DNA of 22,384 nucleotides, taken from NCBI GenBank assembly GCA_023259235.1, contig JAHFQQ010000011.1, forward strand, positions 1-22,384, given 5' to 3'. A model generated the notes under the pieces. The model was not told the origin of the DNA. It saw only the letters and a list, made by a program, of their open reading frames with translations, and did not search any database. Every line of letters begins with the position of its first letter. The stretch's first letter is position 1. The DNA comes from Polaromonas sp. (GTDB lineage Bacteria; Pseudomonadota; Gammaproteobacteria; Burkholderiales; Burkholderiaceae_C). A program made the position numbers and the translations under genes. Below, piece by piece: positions 6,540 to 14,171 of this stretch.

Positions 6540-7493
6540 CTAGTTTATGGAGTTCGCGGGATTTGTGTCGGGTGATTGCATTTCATGCACCGCAAACCGC
6601 GTGGTCAATTCGTCCAGGCCGAGTTCCGCCAGCACCTGTCGCAGGCGCGCCCGCGCAGCGTGCTCTTTTGCCTGATCGGGGGATGCCGGGCGGCTGGCCA
6701 GAATGAGTTCGTTCTTCATCGAATGCTCCCAGCCCACCAGTTCGGTCACCGTCACCTGATAGCCGCTTGCCTCCAGTTGCAGGCAGCGCAGCACGTTGGT
6801 GATCTGGCTGCCAAACTCGCGCGCGTGCAGCGGGCGCCGCCAGAGTTCGGCCAGCGGGGTCCTGGCGCTTGAAAAGGCCCTGTTTCTTTTCAGCACGCCG
6901 GCCACCTCGGCCTGGCAGCAAGGCACCAGCACCATGTGGCGAGCCTGTTTGGCCAGCCCAAAGGCAATCGCATCATCGGTGGCGGTGTCGCAGGCATGCA
7001 GGGCCGTCACGATATCCACGGTGGGCGGCAGCTCCGCCGAGGCGGTGGCTTGCCGAACCGAGAGATTCAGGAACGACATGCGCACAAAGCCCAGGCGGGC
7101 GGCGAGCGCGCGCGACTTTTCCACCAGCTCGGTGCGGGTCTCGATGCCATGGATATGCCCCGCCATCTCTTGCCCGCAGTGCGCCACATTGAAAAACAGG
7201 TCGTAAAGAATGAAGCCGAGATAGGACTTGCCGGCACCGTGGTCGGCCAGCGTGAAACTCCGGCCATTGGCAGACACCTCTTCAAGCAGTGGCGCGATGA
7301 ACTGGTAGAGGTGATGGACCTGCTTGAGCTTGCGCCGGGTGTCCTGGTTGAGCCGGCCCTCGCGCGTGAGGATATGCAACTCCTTGAGCAGCTCGATCGA
7401 TTGACCGGGCCGAATCTCTTCAATGACCTGGGCGGCCAGGGCAGACGCCTGGCGCGCTGGCCTGGCGGCGCGTGGTGGACGGGGAGTTTGCAT
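6540..7493 (-). CDS. SAM-dependent methyltransferase (Methyltransf_32-like)
   Basis: A 317-residue predicted cytoplasmic protein. A glycine-rich SAM-binding loop is seen as LADHGAGKSYLGF (residues about 82-94), an acidic ribose-binding region as HGIETR, and the family-like motifs TALHACDTATDDAI (164-177) and VLVPCCQAE (188-196). This arrangement (D-x-GAGK-x-YLGF, HACDTATD, PCCQ) resembles the Methyltransf_32 group, which includes the methyltransferase-like half of eukaryotic GSTCD. Substrate unknown; RNA or protein are possibilities, not evidence. The N-terminal ~75 residues are helical and basic. GGAGG four bases before ATG supports the start. The gene is divergent from ohrR and 30 bases upstream of pcaH; I see no functional link to aromatic catabolism. 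Confidence 0.8.
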   Translation of the reverse strand: MQTPRPPRAARPARQASALAAQVIEEIRPGQSIELLKELHILTREGRLNQDTRRKLKQVHHLYQFIAPLLEEVSANGRSFTLADHGAGKSYLGFILYDLFFNVAHCGQEMAGHIHGIETRTELVEKSRALAARLGFVRMSFLNLSVRQATASAELPPTVDIVTALHACDTATDDAIAFGLAKQARHMVLVPCCQAEVAGVLKRNRAFSSARTPLAELWRRPLHAREFGSQITNVLRCLQLEASGYQVTVTELVGWEHSMKNELILASRPASPDQAKEHAARARLRQVLAELGLDELTTRFAVHEMQSPDTNPANSIN

Positions 7494-7572
7494 GGCCCTC
7501 CAGTCTAGCGCGCCGCCGCCTTTTCACGGCCACGGCCTGCCAACGGCCCGACCGAGTTGCCGCCATCTTATA

Positions 7573-7601
7573 TTGCACGCAATTTAATTGTGTGCTACAA
7601 T
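7573..7601 (+). promoter_or_regulatory. ohrR promoter with OhrR-type palindromic operator
   Basis: TTGCAC (7573-7578) and TACAAT (7596-7601) are 17 bases apart. A near-perfect 21-base palindrome fills the spacer and overlaps the -35 (7575-7595): arm GCACGCAATT, central T, arm AATTGTGTGC, with one mismatched pair. AT-rich palindromes of this kind are the expected targets of OhrR. The -10 ends six bases before the ohrR ATG, so the mRNA probably starts at or next to the start codon. Autoregulation is inferred from the position. Confidence 0.8.
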
Positions 7602-7607
7602 ACTGCC

Positions 7608-8060
7608 ATGCCAGATAAAACCAACCGCGCCGATGCCATGCTGCAACTGGACCACCAGCTCTGCTTTGCGCTCTATTCCGCCTCGCTGGCAATGACCAAG
7701 ATCTACAAGCCGCTGCTCAACGAAATCGGCCTGACCTACCCGCAGTACCTGGCCATGCTGGTGCTGTGGGAGCAAGACGGCCTGATGGTGTCCGAGCTGG
7801 GCACGCGGCTCTTCCTGGATTCAGGCACGCTCACGCCCTTGCTCAAGCGCCTTGAATCGGCCGGGCTGATCTCGCGCGTTCGCGATGCGCAAGACGAGCG
7901 CCGCGTTCACGTCACCCTGACCACAGCGGGACGCAGGCTCAAGGCCAGGGCCGCAAAAATTCCGGACTGCATCATCAGTGCCACCCAGTACCCGGTGGCA
8001 GAACTGGTGGCGCTAACCACCCAGGTGCAGGCGCTGCGCCAGCGCCTGACCCCGCCGTAG
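7608..8060 (+). CDS. ohrR: Organic-hydroperoxide-sensing MarR-family repressor OhrR
   Basis: This 150-residue winged-helix repressor is expected to keep ohr off until its reactive cysteine is oxidised by organic hydroperoxides. The family N-terminus [16 protein letters not shown] places the peroxidatic cysteine at residue 19. [14 protein letters not shown], the recognition region [20 protein letters not shown] and the wing [14 protein letters not shown] follow. The other cysteine is Cys121, in [12 protein letters not shown]. In Xanthomonas OhrR the partner cysteine lies a few residues further on, so the disulfide geometry may differ here. The start at 7608 is chosen over the in-frame 7557 because the promoter places +1 at about 7608 and the family N-terminus fits; no ribosome site is present. 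ohr follows after 66 bases on the same strand. Confidence 0.94.
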   Translation: MPDKTNRADAMLQLDHQLCFALYSASLAMTKIYKPLLNEIGLTYPQYLAMLVLWEQDGLMVSELGTRLFLDSGTLTPLLKRLESAGLISRVRDAQDERRVHVTLTTAGRRLKARAAKIPDCIISATQYPVAELVALTTQVQALRQRLTPP

Positions 8061-8126
8061 CCGTACACCCGAATTCTGATTTTTCCACCCCGCTTCGCTC
8101 CCGAGGCATTTTTCTAAGGCAACACC

Positions 8127-8546
8127 ATGACCACCAAACTCGACACAGTGCTTTACACCGCCCACGCCCACACCATCGGCGGGCGCGACGGCCAGTCCAA
8201 AACCGATGACGGCCGGCTGAGCGTCACGCTGAGCTCGCCCGGCACTGCCGGCACCGGCACCAACCCCGAGCAACTCTTTGCCGTCGGTTACTCGGCCTGT
8301 TTCATCGGCGCAATCAAGGCGGTGGCAGGCATGCAAAAAATCACCGTGCCTGAAGGCACCAGCATCGACGCCAGCGTCGATCTGGGCAAGATTCCGGCCG
8401 GTTACGGCATTGCCGTGCGGCTGGACGTGTCATTGCCCGGCATGGAGCGCGCCGCAGCGCAGGCGCTGATCGACGCGGCGCACCAGGTGTGCCCTTACTC
8501 CAACGCCACGCGCGGCAATATCGACGTAACGCTCGCACTGAAGTGA
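8127..8546 (+). CDS. ohr: Organic hydroperoxide resistance peroxidase Ohr
   Basis: This 139-residue OsmC/Ohr-family thiol peroxidase detoxifies organic (fatty acid) hydroperoxides in the cytoplasm, using lipoyl-type dithiols as reductant in characterised members. The two active-site cysteines are Cys58 ([10 protein letters not shown]) and Cys122 ([16 protein letters not shown]). The catalytic arginine is likely Arg20 (GGRDGQ), and the conserved glutamate Glu48 (TNPEQLFA). The N-terminus [18 protein letters not shown] is typical of Ohr rather than OsmC. ATG at 8127 has AAGG nine bases upstream. It sits directly downstream of its presumed regulator ohrR, either on the same transcript or from a promoter in the 66-base gap that I cannot identify. 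A hairpin immediately after the stop probably ends the transcript. Confidence 0.97.
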   Translation: MTTKLDTVLYTAHAHTIGGRDGQSKTDDGRLSVTLSSPGTAGTGTNPEQLFAVGYSACFIGAIKAVAGMQKITVPEGTSIDASVDLGKIPAGYGIAVRLDVSLPGMERAAAQALIDAAHQVCPYSNATRGNIDVTLALK

Positions 8547-8553
8547 TGACACG

Positions 8554-8578
8554 CGCGCCGGGATTCTCCCGGCGCGTT
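8554..8578 (+). terminator. Probable terminator after ohr
   Basis: A perfect 10-bp stem CGCGCCGGGA / TCCCGGCGCG (8554-8563, 8567-8576) with a TTC loop lies seven bases after the ohr stop. Only two T residues follow, so termination may be weak or factor-assisted. Confidence 0.65.
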
Positions 8579-8594
8579 GAAACGCTACCACGAA

Positions 8595-8664
8595 GCTACT
8601 GTTTAGATAGCTGACAATGCCCTGTACATAATGGCTCAAGGCACTTTTCGTTCATAATTTGAAG
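8595..8664 (+). repeat. Dispersed intergenic repeat, copy A
   Basis: This 70-base element upstream of srkA shares an ordered pattern with copies at 20485 and 21424: GCTAnT, AT-rich loop, GATAGC, a variable ~20-base middle, TGGCT-AAG-C and CACTTTTC. The first arms (GCTA/TAGC) can form a hairpin. Similar elements are common between genes in Comamonadaceae as far as I recall. The right end includes the candidate -35 (TTGAAG) of srkA. Confidence 0.7.
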
Positions 8665-8688
8665 CCCTTTCCGGATTACCGCGACAAT
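8659..8688 (+). promoter_or_regulatory. Candidate srkA promoter
   Basis: TTGAAG (8659-8664) and GACAAT (8683-8688) are 18 bases apart, and the -10 ends five bases before the srkA ATG. The AGGG in between is too close to the ATG to be a normal ribosome site. The -35 overlaps the end of repeat copy A. Confidence 0.5.
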
Positions 8689-8693
8689 AGGGT

Positions 8694-9743
8694 ATGACTC
8701 ACAAACGCCCGGCCGCGAGCGCTCCCGAAGCGGTGCATGCCTACGAAAAGCTCACCCCCGATGTGGTGCTCGATGCGCTGGCCAGCGCCGGCCTGGTGGG
8801 TGACGGTCGCCTGATGGCGCTGTCAAGCTACGAAAACCGGGTGTACCAGGTCCATCTGGAGAACCCCGTGGGCAGCGAAGAGCTGGCTGGCGACGTGGTG
8901 GTTGCCAAGTTTTACCGGCCGGGGCGCTGGAGCGATGCGCAGATTCTTGAAGAACACAGCTTCGCCGCCGAGCTGATGGCGGCCGAAATCCCGGTGGTGG
9001 GGCCGCTGGTACTGAACGGCTCGACCCTGAACCACTTCGGCGGCTTCAGTTTCAGCGTCTCGCCCAGCCGCGGCGGACGCCGGCCCGAGCTTGACAACCC
9101 CGAAGTGCTGGAGTGGATCGGCCGCTTCCTGGCGCGCATCCACACCGTTGGCAGTGCCAGGCCGTTTGCCTGCCGCCCGGCGCTCAACCTGCAAACCTTT
9201 GGCCTGGCTTCACGCGACGCGCTGCTGGCGGGCGGCTACTTGCCGCTGGACATGGAGTCGCGCTGGCTCAAGGCTTTTGAAGCAGCGATGGCGGTGGCGC
9301 AAGCCGTGTTTGAAAGCGTCGGCGAGGTGCGGCAGCTCCGCCTGCATGGCGACTGCCACCCCGGCAATATCTTGTGGACGCCCGAGGGCCTGCCGCTGGC
9401 GGGGCCGCATTTTGTGGACCTGGACGATGCACGAAGCGGCCCAGCGGTGCAGGACTTGTGGATGCTGCTGGCGGGCGAGCGCGCGCAATGCACGCGGCAA
9501 CTGGGCGCGCTGGTCGATGGCTACGAGGAGTTTGCGGAATTTGACCGGCGCGAGCTGGCGCTGATCGAGCCGCTGCGCACGCTGCGCCTGGTGCACTACA
9601 GCGCCTGGCTGGCACAGCGCTGGCACGACCCGATTTTCCCCATCTACTTTCCCTGGTTCGGCTCCAGCGACTACTGGAAGGGCCAGGCCGACATGCTGGT
9701 GGAGCAGACCGAGGCCATGCAGGAGCCGCCGCTGGTGGTCTGA
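8694..9743 (+). CDS. srkA: Stress response kinase A (SrkA/YihE/RdoA family)
   Basis: This 349-residue aminoglycoside-phosphotransferase-fold Ser/Thr kinase is related to E. coli YihE (328 residues), which protects cells in stationary phase and under envelope stress. The N-lobe begins LTPDVVLDAL and has SYENRVYQVHLE and VVVAKFYRPGRW, with Lys72 as the probable ATP-contacting lysine. The catalytic loop is RLHGDCHPGNILW, with Asp220 and Asn225, and the metal-binding segment FVDLDDARSGPAVQDLWMLLAGE contains Asp242. The C-terminus LRLVHYSAWLAQRWHDPIFP...FPWF...YW is a SrkA hallmark. ATG 8694 is the only sensible start and lacks a normal ribosome site. The gene is convergent with the MFS gene; the 82-base gap between them holds only minor GC-rich inverted repeats. 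Confidence 0.94.
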   Translation: MTHKRPAASAPEAVHAYEKLTPDVVLDALASAGLVGDGRLMALSSYENRVYQVHLENPVGSEELAGDVVVAKFYRPGRWSDAQILEEHSFAAELMAAEIPVVGPLVLNGSTLNHFGGFSFSVSPSRGGRRPELDNPEVLEWIGRFLARIHTVGSARPFACRPALNLQTFGLASRDALLAGGYLPLDMESRWLKAFEAAMAVAQAVFESVGEVRQLRLHGDCHPGNILWTPEGLPLAGPHFVDLDDARSGPAVQDLWMLLAGERAQCTRQLGALVDGYEEFAEFDRRELALIEPLRTLRLVHYSAWLAQRWHDPIFPIYFPWFGSSDYWKGQADMLVEQTEAMQEPPLVV

Positions 9744-9825
9744 GCAGCAGGCCATCCCCTTTCAGTGTTTTTCTCGCGAACGACGTCCCTGCGCGCCGTC
9801 ACGATCCAGCGCAGCTTGCGCAGGC

Positions 9826-11064
9826 TTATGCCGCGCGCGCGTGGCTGACGCGGTCGCCTTCGATGTTGGGCAGGAATGCCGTCAGCAAGCCCAGCAACGG
9901 CAGGTAAGCGCACAGGCGATAGACATATTCAATGCCGTGCGTGTCCGCCAGGCTGCCGAGCACCGCGGCGCCGATGCCGCCCATGCCGAAAGCAAAGCCG
10001 AAGAACATGCCGGAGACCGCGCCGACCTTGCCGGGCACGAGTTCCTGGGCGAACACCAGAATCGCCGAGAAGGCGGAAGCGAGGATCAGGCCAATCACGA
10101 AGGTCAGCACGCCCGTCCACATCAGGTCGGCATGGGGCAGCATCAGCGTGAACGGCGCAACGCCGAGAATGGAGCCCCAGATCACGCGCTTGCGGCCTAT
10201 GCGGTCGCCGATGGGGCCGCCGAGCATGGTGCCGGCCGCCACCGCAAACAGGAACACGAAGAGATGCACCTGTGCCGACTGCACGGACAGGTGGAATTTG
10301 GCGATCAGGTAAAAGATGTAATAGCTGCTGAGGCTGGTCAGGTAAAAGTACTTGGAGAAGATCAGCACCAGCAGGACGAAAATGGCCCATGCCACGGTGC
10401 GTGGCGGCAAACTGCCCGGCACAGCGCTGCCGCTCTTTTTATTCTTGCTGGCGCTGCCCAGATGCTGCCGCTTGTACCAGCCGCCGATTTTCCACAGCAC
10501 GGTCATCGCCAGCAGCGCGGCCAGCCCAAACCACGCAACCGCGTATTGGCCGCGCGGAATGATGATCCACGCGGCGAGCAGCGGGCCCACGGCGCTTCCG
10601 GTGTTGCCGCCGACCTGGAAGATCGACTGCGCCAGGCCATGCTGGCCGCCAGACGCCATGCGTGCGATGCGCGAGGATTCGGGGTGAAAGATGGAGGAGC
10701 CCGTTCCCACCAGCGCGGCCGCCAGCAGCACAACGCCAAAATTGGGTGCGATGGACAGCACCAGCAGTCCGATCAGCGTGGCGCCCATGCCGAACGCCAG
10801 GGAATAGGGCTTGGGGTGCTTGTCGGTATACAGGCCCACCACCGGCTGCAACAGCGAGGCGGTGATCTGGTAGGTCAGTGTGATCAGGCCGATCTGCGTG
10901 AAGCTCAGGCTGAACTCGCCCTTGAGCAGCGGATAGATCGCCAGGATCAGCGACTGGATCATGTCGTTGAGGAAGTGCGAAAAACTGATCGCGCCCAGCA
11001 CCCGAAAGCGGGTCTGGTCATTTTTGTTCAGCGCTGCGGCGCTGGCCGCGATGCTGTTGTCCAT
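9826..11064 (-). CDS. fsr: MFS efflux transporter, fosmidomycin resistance (Fsr) type
   Basis: This 412-residue major facilitator has about 12 membrane segments and is close to E. coli Fsr (about 406), a proton-driven drug exporter. Characteristic stretches are ISFSHFLNDMIQSLILAIYPLLK at the first helix, QPVVGLYTDKHPKPYSLAFGM (the loop 2-3 motif), the FHPESSRIARMASGGQHGLAQSIFQVGGNTG stretch, and GGPIGDRIGRKRVIWGS in the second half. The open frame reaches 11241, but the added 59 residues are charged and unlike the family, so ATG 11064 is used, although no strong ribosome site precedes it. It lies downstream of htpG on the same strand, separated by a strong htpG terminator, so it should have its own promoter in 11065-11240, which I could not identify. 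The natural substrate is unknown. Confidence 0.88.
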   Translation of the reverse strand: MDNSIAASAAALNKNDQTRFRVLGAISFSHFLNDMIQSLILAIYPLLKGEFSLSFTQIGLITLTYQITASLLQPVVGLYTDKHPKPYSLAFGMGATLIGLLVLSIAPNFGVVLLAAALVGTGSSIFHPESSRIARMASGGQHGLAQSIFQVGGNTGSAVGPLLAAWIIIPRGQYAVAWFGLAALLAMTVLWKIGGWYKRQHLGSASKNKKSGSAVPGSLPPRTVAWAIFVLLVLIFSKYFYLTSLSSYYIFYLIAKFHLSVQSAQVHLFVFLFAVAAGTMLGGPIGDRIGRKRVIWGSILGVAPFTLMLPHADLMWTGVLTFVIGLILASAFSAILVFAQELVPGKVGAVSGMFFGFAFGMGGIGAAVLGSLADTHGIEYVYRLCAYLPLLGLLTAFLPNIEGDRVSHARAA

Positions 11065-11182
11065 GGGCGGGGCTCTGGTTTCTGCGGATTGGAGGCAAAG
11101 TCGCGAAAGCCTATCGTACGCGCGCATTGAACGCGCGTCTCGCGGGAACGCGAAGGTCACCTGCTTGAAATGGTCATGACGA

Positions 11183-11204
11183 GGCCTGACGAACAGGTCA
11201 GGCC
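11183..11204. other. Inverted repeat upstream of fsr
   Basis: An 8-bp perfect inverted repeat, GGCCTGAC / GTCAGGCC, with a six-base loop lies about 120 bases before the fsr start. No T-run follows in either direction. It could be a protein-binding site or an mRNA hairpin; nothing decides between these. Confidence 0.4.
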
Positions 11205-11239
11205 GCCAGCGACGTCCCGGACAACCTTGCGCCGGCACC

Positions 11240-11268
11240 AAAAATGCCGGTAGCTGCGCCAGCTACCG
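11240..11268 (-). terminator. Rho-independent terminator of htpG
   Basis: Reading the minus strand after the htpG stop there is a perfect 9-bp stem, CGGTAGCTG / CAGCTACCG (11268-11260 and 11256-11248), with a three-base loop. GCA and then five T residues follow (11244-11240). This is a textbook intrinsic terminator about 20 bases past the stop. Confidence 0.85.
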
Positions 11269-11288
11269 ACTCCTTGCAGGAAGATATC

Positions 11289-13190
11289 TCAGACCAGCAA
11301 GGCGTTGACGCGGCGCACATAAGCCGCCGGGTCCGCAGGCAGGCCACCTTCGGCCAGCAGCGCCTGGTCAAACAGGATGTGGGCCAGGTCGTCAAAATTC
11401 GCCGATCCGGCGCTGGCTTCGAGCTTTTTAACCAGCGGATGCCCGGCGTTGACTTCCAGAATCGGCTTGACTTCAGGCACCGGCTGGCCGGCCTGCTTGA
11501 GCATGCGCGCCAGTTGCGTGGACATGTCACCGTCCTGCACCACCAGGCATGCCGGCGAATCGACCAGCCGGCTGGTGGCGCGCACGTCGCCCGCCTTGTC
11601 TTTGAGCACCTCTTTCAACTGGTCCAGGATGGGTTTGAACTGGGTTTGCGCCTCTTCGGCAGCCTTTTTCTCGTCTTCGTCCTGCAGCTTGCCCAGATCG
11701 ACCGCGCCCTTGGCGACCGACTGCAGCGGTGTGCCGTCAAACTCGTGCAGGAAGTTCAGCGCCCACTCATCGACGCGGTCGGCCATCAGCAGCACTTCGA
11801 TGCCCTTCTTGCGGAAGATTTCGAGCTGCGGGCTGCTCTTGGCCGCCGCCAGCGTGTCGGCGGTTATGTAGTAAATGGCGTCCTGGCCGTCCTTCATGCG
11901 CGCCTTGTACTCGGCAAAGCTGACGCTGGTGGTGTCGGTGGTGGTGCTGGCAAAGCGCAGCAGCCTGGCCAGCCGATCCTTGTTGGCAAAATCCTCGCCC
12001 AGGCCTTCCTTGAGCACCGCGCCGAATTCGGTATAGAAAGTCTTGAACTTCTCCGGCTCGTTGGCGGCCAGGTCTTCAATCATGCTCAGCACGCGGCGCG
12101 TGTTGCCCTCGCGGATCGCCTTGACGGCGCGGCTTTCCTGCAGCAGCTCGCGCGACACGTTAAGCGGCAGGTCGGCTGAATCGACCACGCCTTTCACAAA
12201 ACGCAGATAGGTCGGCAGCAGCGCCTGCGCGTCGTCCATGATGAAAACGCGCTTGACGTAAAGCTTGACGCCGGCGGCCTTGTCGCGCTGAAACATGTCC
12301 ATCGGCGCCTTGGACGGGATGAACAGCAGCTGGGTGTACTCGGTAGCGCCCTCGACGCGGTTGTGCGTGGTGGCCAGCGGCGGCGCCTGGTCATAGCTGA
12401 TCTGTTTGTAGAACTCGTCATAGTGCTCCTGCGTGATGTCCTTCTTGGGCCGTGTCCACAGCGCGGCGGCCTGGTTCACGGTTTCCCATTCACCGGTTTT
12501 GGCCATCGCGCCGGGCTGGTCGTTCTCGCCCTCTTTCCACTCTTCCTTTTCCATCAGGATGGGCAGTGAGATGTGGTCGGAATACTTGTTGATGATGCCC
12601 TTGAGCTTCCAGGCGTTCAGGTACTCGCCGGCGTCTTCCTTCAGGTGCAGGGTGACGCTGGTGCCGCGCTCGGCGCGTGCTATCTCGCTGACCTCGAATT
12701 CGCCGGTGCCGTCGCTGACCCAGCGCACGCCTTGAGCGGCGGGCAAGCCGGCGCGGCGGCTTTCAACCGTGATCTTGTCGGCGACGATGAAGCCCGAATA
12801 AAAGCCCACGCCGAACTGGCCGATCAGTTGCGCGTCGTTCTTCTGGTCGCCCGAGAGCTTGGCCATGAAGTCGCGCGTGCCGCTCTTGGCGATGGTGCCC
12901 AGATGGTCGATGGCTTCCTGCTGCGACATGCCGATGCCGTTGTCGGTGATGGTGAGCGTCCTGGCGGCCGAATCAAAACTCAAGCGCACCTTGAGTTCGG
13001 CGTCGTTTTCATAGACGCCCGCATCGTTCAAGGCCTCAAAACGCAGCTTGTCGCAGGCGTCGGACGCGTTGGAAATCAACTCGCGCAGGAAGATTTCGGG
13101 GTTGGAGTAGAGCGAATGGGTAACCAGCTTGAGGAGCTGGGCGACTTCGGCCTGAAAGGGGCGGGTTTGGGAATGGGATGGAGTTGACAT
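11289..13190 (-). CDS. htpG: Molecular chaperone HtpG (Hsp90)
   Basis: This complete 633-residue cytosolic Hsp90 helps client proteins fold through ATP-driven clamp closure (E. coli HtpG has 624). The N-terminal GHKL ATPase domain shows [25 protein letters not shown] (metal/nucleotide contact) and [21 protein letters not shown]. The middle domain carries the catalytic-arginine region [22 protein letters not shown]. The C-terminal dimerisation region ends in [13 protein letters not shown] 13190 gives the family-standard start [31 protein letters not shown]; no clear ribosome site precedes it. It is followed by a strong terminator. Its promoter lies in the 275-base divergent region shared with the fibre operon, where I could not find a clear sigma-32 heat-shock sequence. 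Confidence 0.98.
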   Translation of the reverse strand: MSTPSHSQTRPFQAEVAQLLKLVTHSLYSNPEIFLRELISNASDACDKLRFEALNDAGVYENDAELKVRLSFDSAARTLTITDNGIGMSQQEAIDHLGTIAKSGTRDFMAKLSGDQKNDAQLIGQFGVGFYSGFIVADKITVESRRAGLPAAQGVRWVSDGTGEFEVSEIARAERGTSVTLHLKEDAGEYLNAWKLKGIINKYSDHISLPILMEKEEWKEGENDQPGAMAKTGEWETVNQAAALWTRPKKDITQEHYDEFYKQISYDQAPPLATTHNRVEGATEYTQLLFIPSKAPMDMFQRDKAAGVKLYVKRVFIMDDAQALLPTYLRFVKGVVDSADLPLNVSRELLQESRAVKAIREGNTRRVLSMIEDLAANEPEKFKTFYTEFGAVLKEGLGEDFANKDRLARLLRFASTTTDTTSVSFAEYKARMKDGQDAIYYITADTLAAAKSSPQLEIFRKKGIEVLLMADRVDEWALNFLHEFDGTPLQSVAKGAVDLGKLQDEDEKKAAEEAQTQFKPILDQLKEVLKDKAGDVRATSRLVDSPACLVVQDGDMSTQLARMLKQAGQPVPEVKPILEVNAGHPLVKKLEASAGSANFDDLAHILFDQALLAEGGLPADPAAYVRRVNALLV

Positions 13191-13383
13191 GGGTTGAGTT
13201 TTAAATATGTATCAAAATTGTTGCAAATTCGCGTAAAGAACCGGGAGTGGCATCCTGGATGCGGTGCTGCTTACAGCTCGTCACGTCAGCCTGTTGTGTC
13301 TCTATTTGGTTTAAATTTAGTTGTTTTCAATGGCTTAGCGTGAAAAATTACCGGTTTTGATCTGGTGTTACAAGTACAAAACG

Positions 13384-13411
13384 TTGGATTTTAGAAGCGC
13401 TTCGTTACACT
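13384..13411 (+). promoter_or_regulatory. Candidate promoter of the fibre operon, with palindrome
   Basis: In the 275-base AT-richer divergent region between htpG and the fibre operon (13191-13465, otherwise empty), TTGGAT (13384-13389) and TACACT (13406-13411) are 16 bases apart. A perfect 10-bp palindrome GAAGCGCTTC (13394-13403) sits in the spacer and could be an operator. The leader would be about 50 bases, ending in a normal AGGA ribosome site. Match to consensus is only moderate. Confidence 0.45.
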
Positions 13412-13465
13412 CCAATCACCTCGAAATTTATCTTGTTCTTTGTTTTCTTAACCAGGAAATTCATC

Positions 13466-14089
13466 ATGAAAAAGCTTATTTTAGTCAGTGCCTTGAGTCT
13501 TGCCAGCCTACTTTCAGCCTCCGCTCGGGCAGAATCCACCTTCGTGAACCCCGCCGTTACGGGCTCCACTGCCACCGCACGGCTGGATTTTTCAATTGTC
13601 ATCCCGCAGGTGCTGTTCCTGCGCGTTGGCAGTGCCGTTCCCATTGATGCCATCTCCTTTACCGTTCCGGGTGCCAATGTCGGCGACGCCAGCGTCATCG
13701 CTGGTGTTGGTGGCGACCTGACGGCGGGTGCCGTCACGGTGCGCGCTTATGGCAACGGTGGCAACATCAGCCTGAACTCGACTACCACCGGTGAGCTGGC
13801 CAATGCTACCGGCGAAACCATTCCCTGGAGCCAGATCAGCGTCGCTGCTGCAGCACTGCCAGGCCCGGGCACCGCCGGCTACACCAATGCTGCCATCACG
13901 CACCCCGCGTTCAACCTCGGAGCAACGGGCGGTGCCGGTACCGCGACAATTCTGCCCGCCACCAACAAGGTGGTACGCGTTGAAGGCCAATGGACCTACA
14001 CCTACCTCAATACCAACGTGGTCGCTGCCGGCACCTACGGCACCAGCGCCCGCGCCGGCCGCGTCACCTACACCGCCACCCAGCTCTGA
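13466..14089 (+). CDS. Exported pilin-like fibre subunit 1
   Basis: This 207-residue protein has a clear Sec signal peptide (MKKLILVSALSLASLLSASARA, cleavage near residue 22). The mature part has no cysteine and is rich in Gly, Ala, Thr, Asn and Val with alternating beta-strand patterning. An N-terminal strand ARLDFSIVIPQVLFLRVGS is followed by ISFTVPGANVG, NATGETIPWSQIS and a C-terminal VAAGTYGTSARAGRVTYTATQL. The same motif order recurs in the next gene, so the two are paralogues, and a reduced version occurs in the protein at 18518. Closing beta-strands of this type are typical of chaperone-assembled fibre subunits. It does not match spore-coat-U, FimA or CFA/I pilins that I know. ATG 13466 has AGGA upstream. 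As first gene of the cluster it is probably the major subunit; function inferred, not shown. Confidence 0.75.
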   Translation: MKKLILVSALSLASLLSASARAESTFVNPAVTGSTATARLDFSIVIPQVLFLRVGSAVPIDAISFTVPGANVGDASVIAGVGGDLTAGAVTVRAYGNGGNISLNSTTTGELANATGETIPWSQISVAAAALPGPGTAGYTNAAITHPAFNLGATGGAGTATILPATNKVVRVEGQWTYTYLNTNVVAAGTYGTSARAGRVTYTATQL

Positions 14090-14171
14090 TCGGTTGCAAT
14101 CCGGCACACAATGATGCGCCAATGGCGGGTCCCTTTGTCCGTGGCCGACAACCAGGCGTAAAGTGACGTCC

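Noticed and set aside
9744..9825. Terminator hairpin between srkA and fsr
   Set aside because: Only 5-6-bp GC-rich inverted repeats (GCGCA/TGCGC) without a T-run; too weak to call.
9841..11130. Plus-strand open frame of 429 codons
   Set aside because: Antisense to the Fsr-type transporter; the product is Gln/His/Arg-rich, the usual mirror of a membrane protein gene in GC-rich DNA.
11244..12179. Plus-strand open frame of 311 codons
   Set aside because: Antisense shadow of htpG.
13191..13320. Heat-shock (sigma-32) promoter for htpG
   Set aside because: No CTTGAAA / CCCCAT-type pair at proper spacing could be read on the minus strand; only loose AT-rich hexamers are present.
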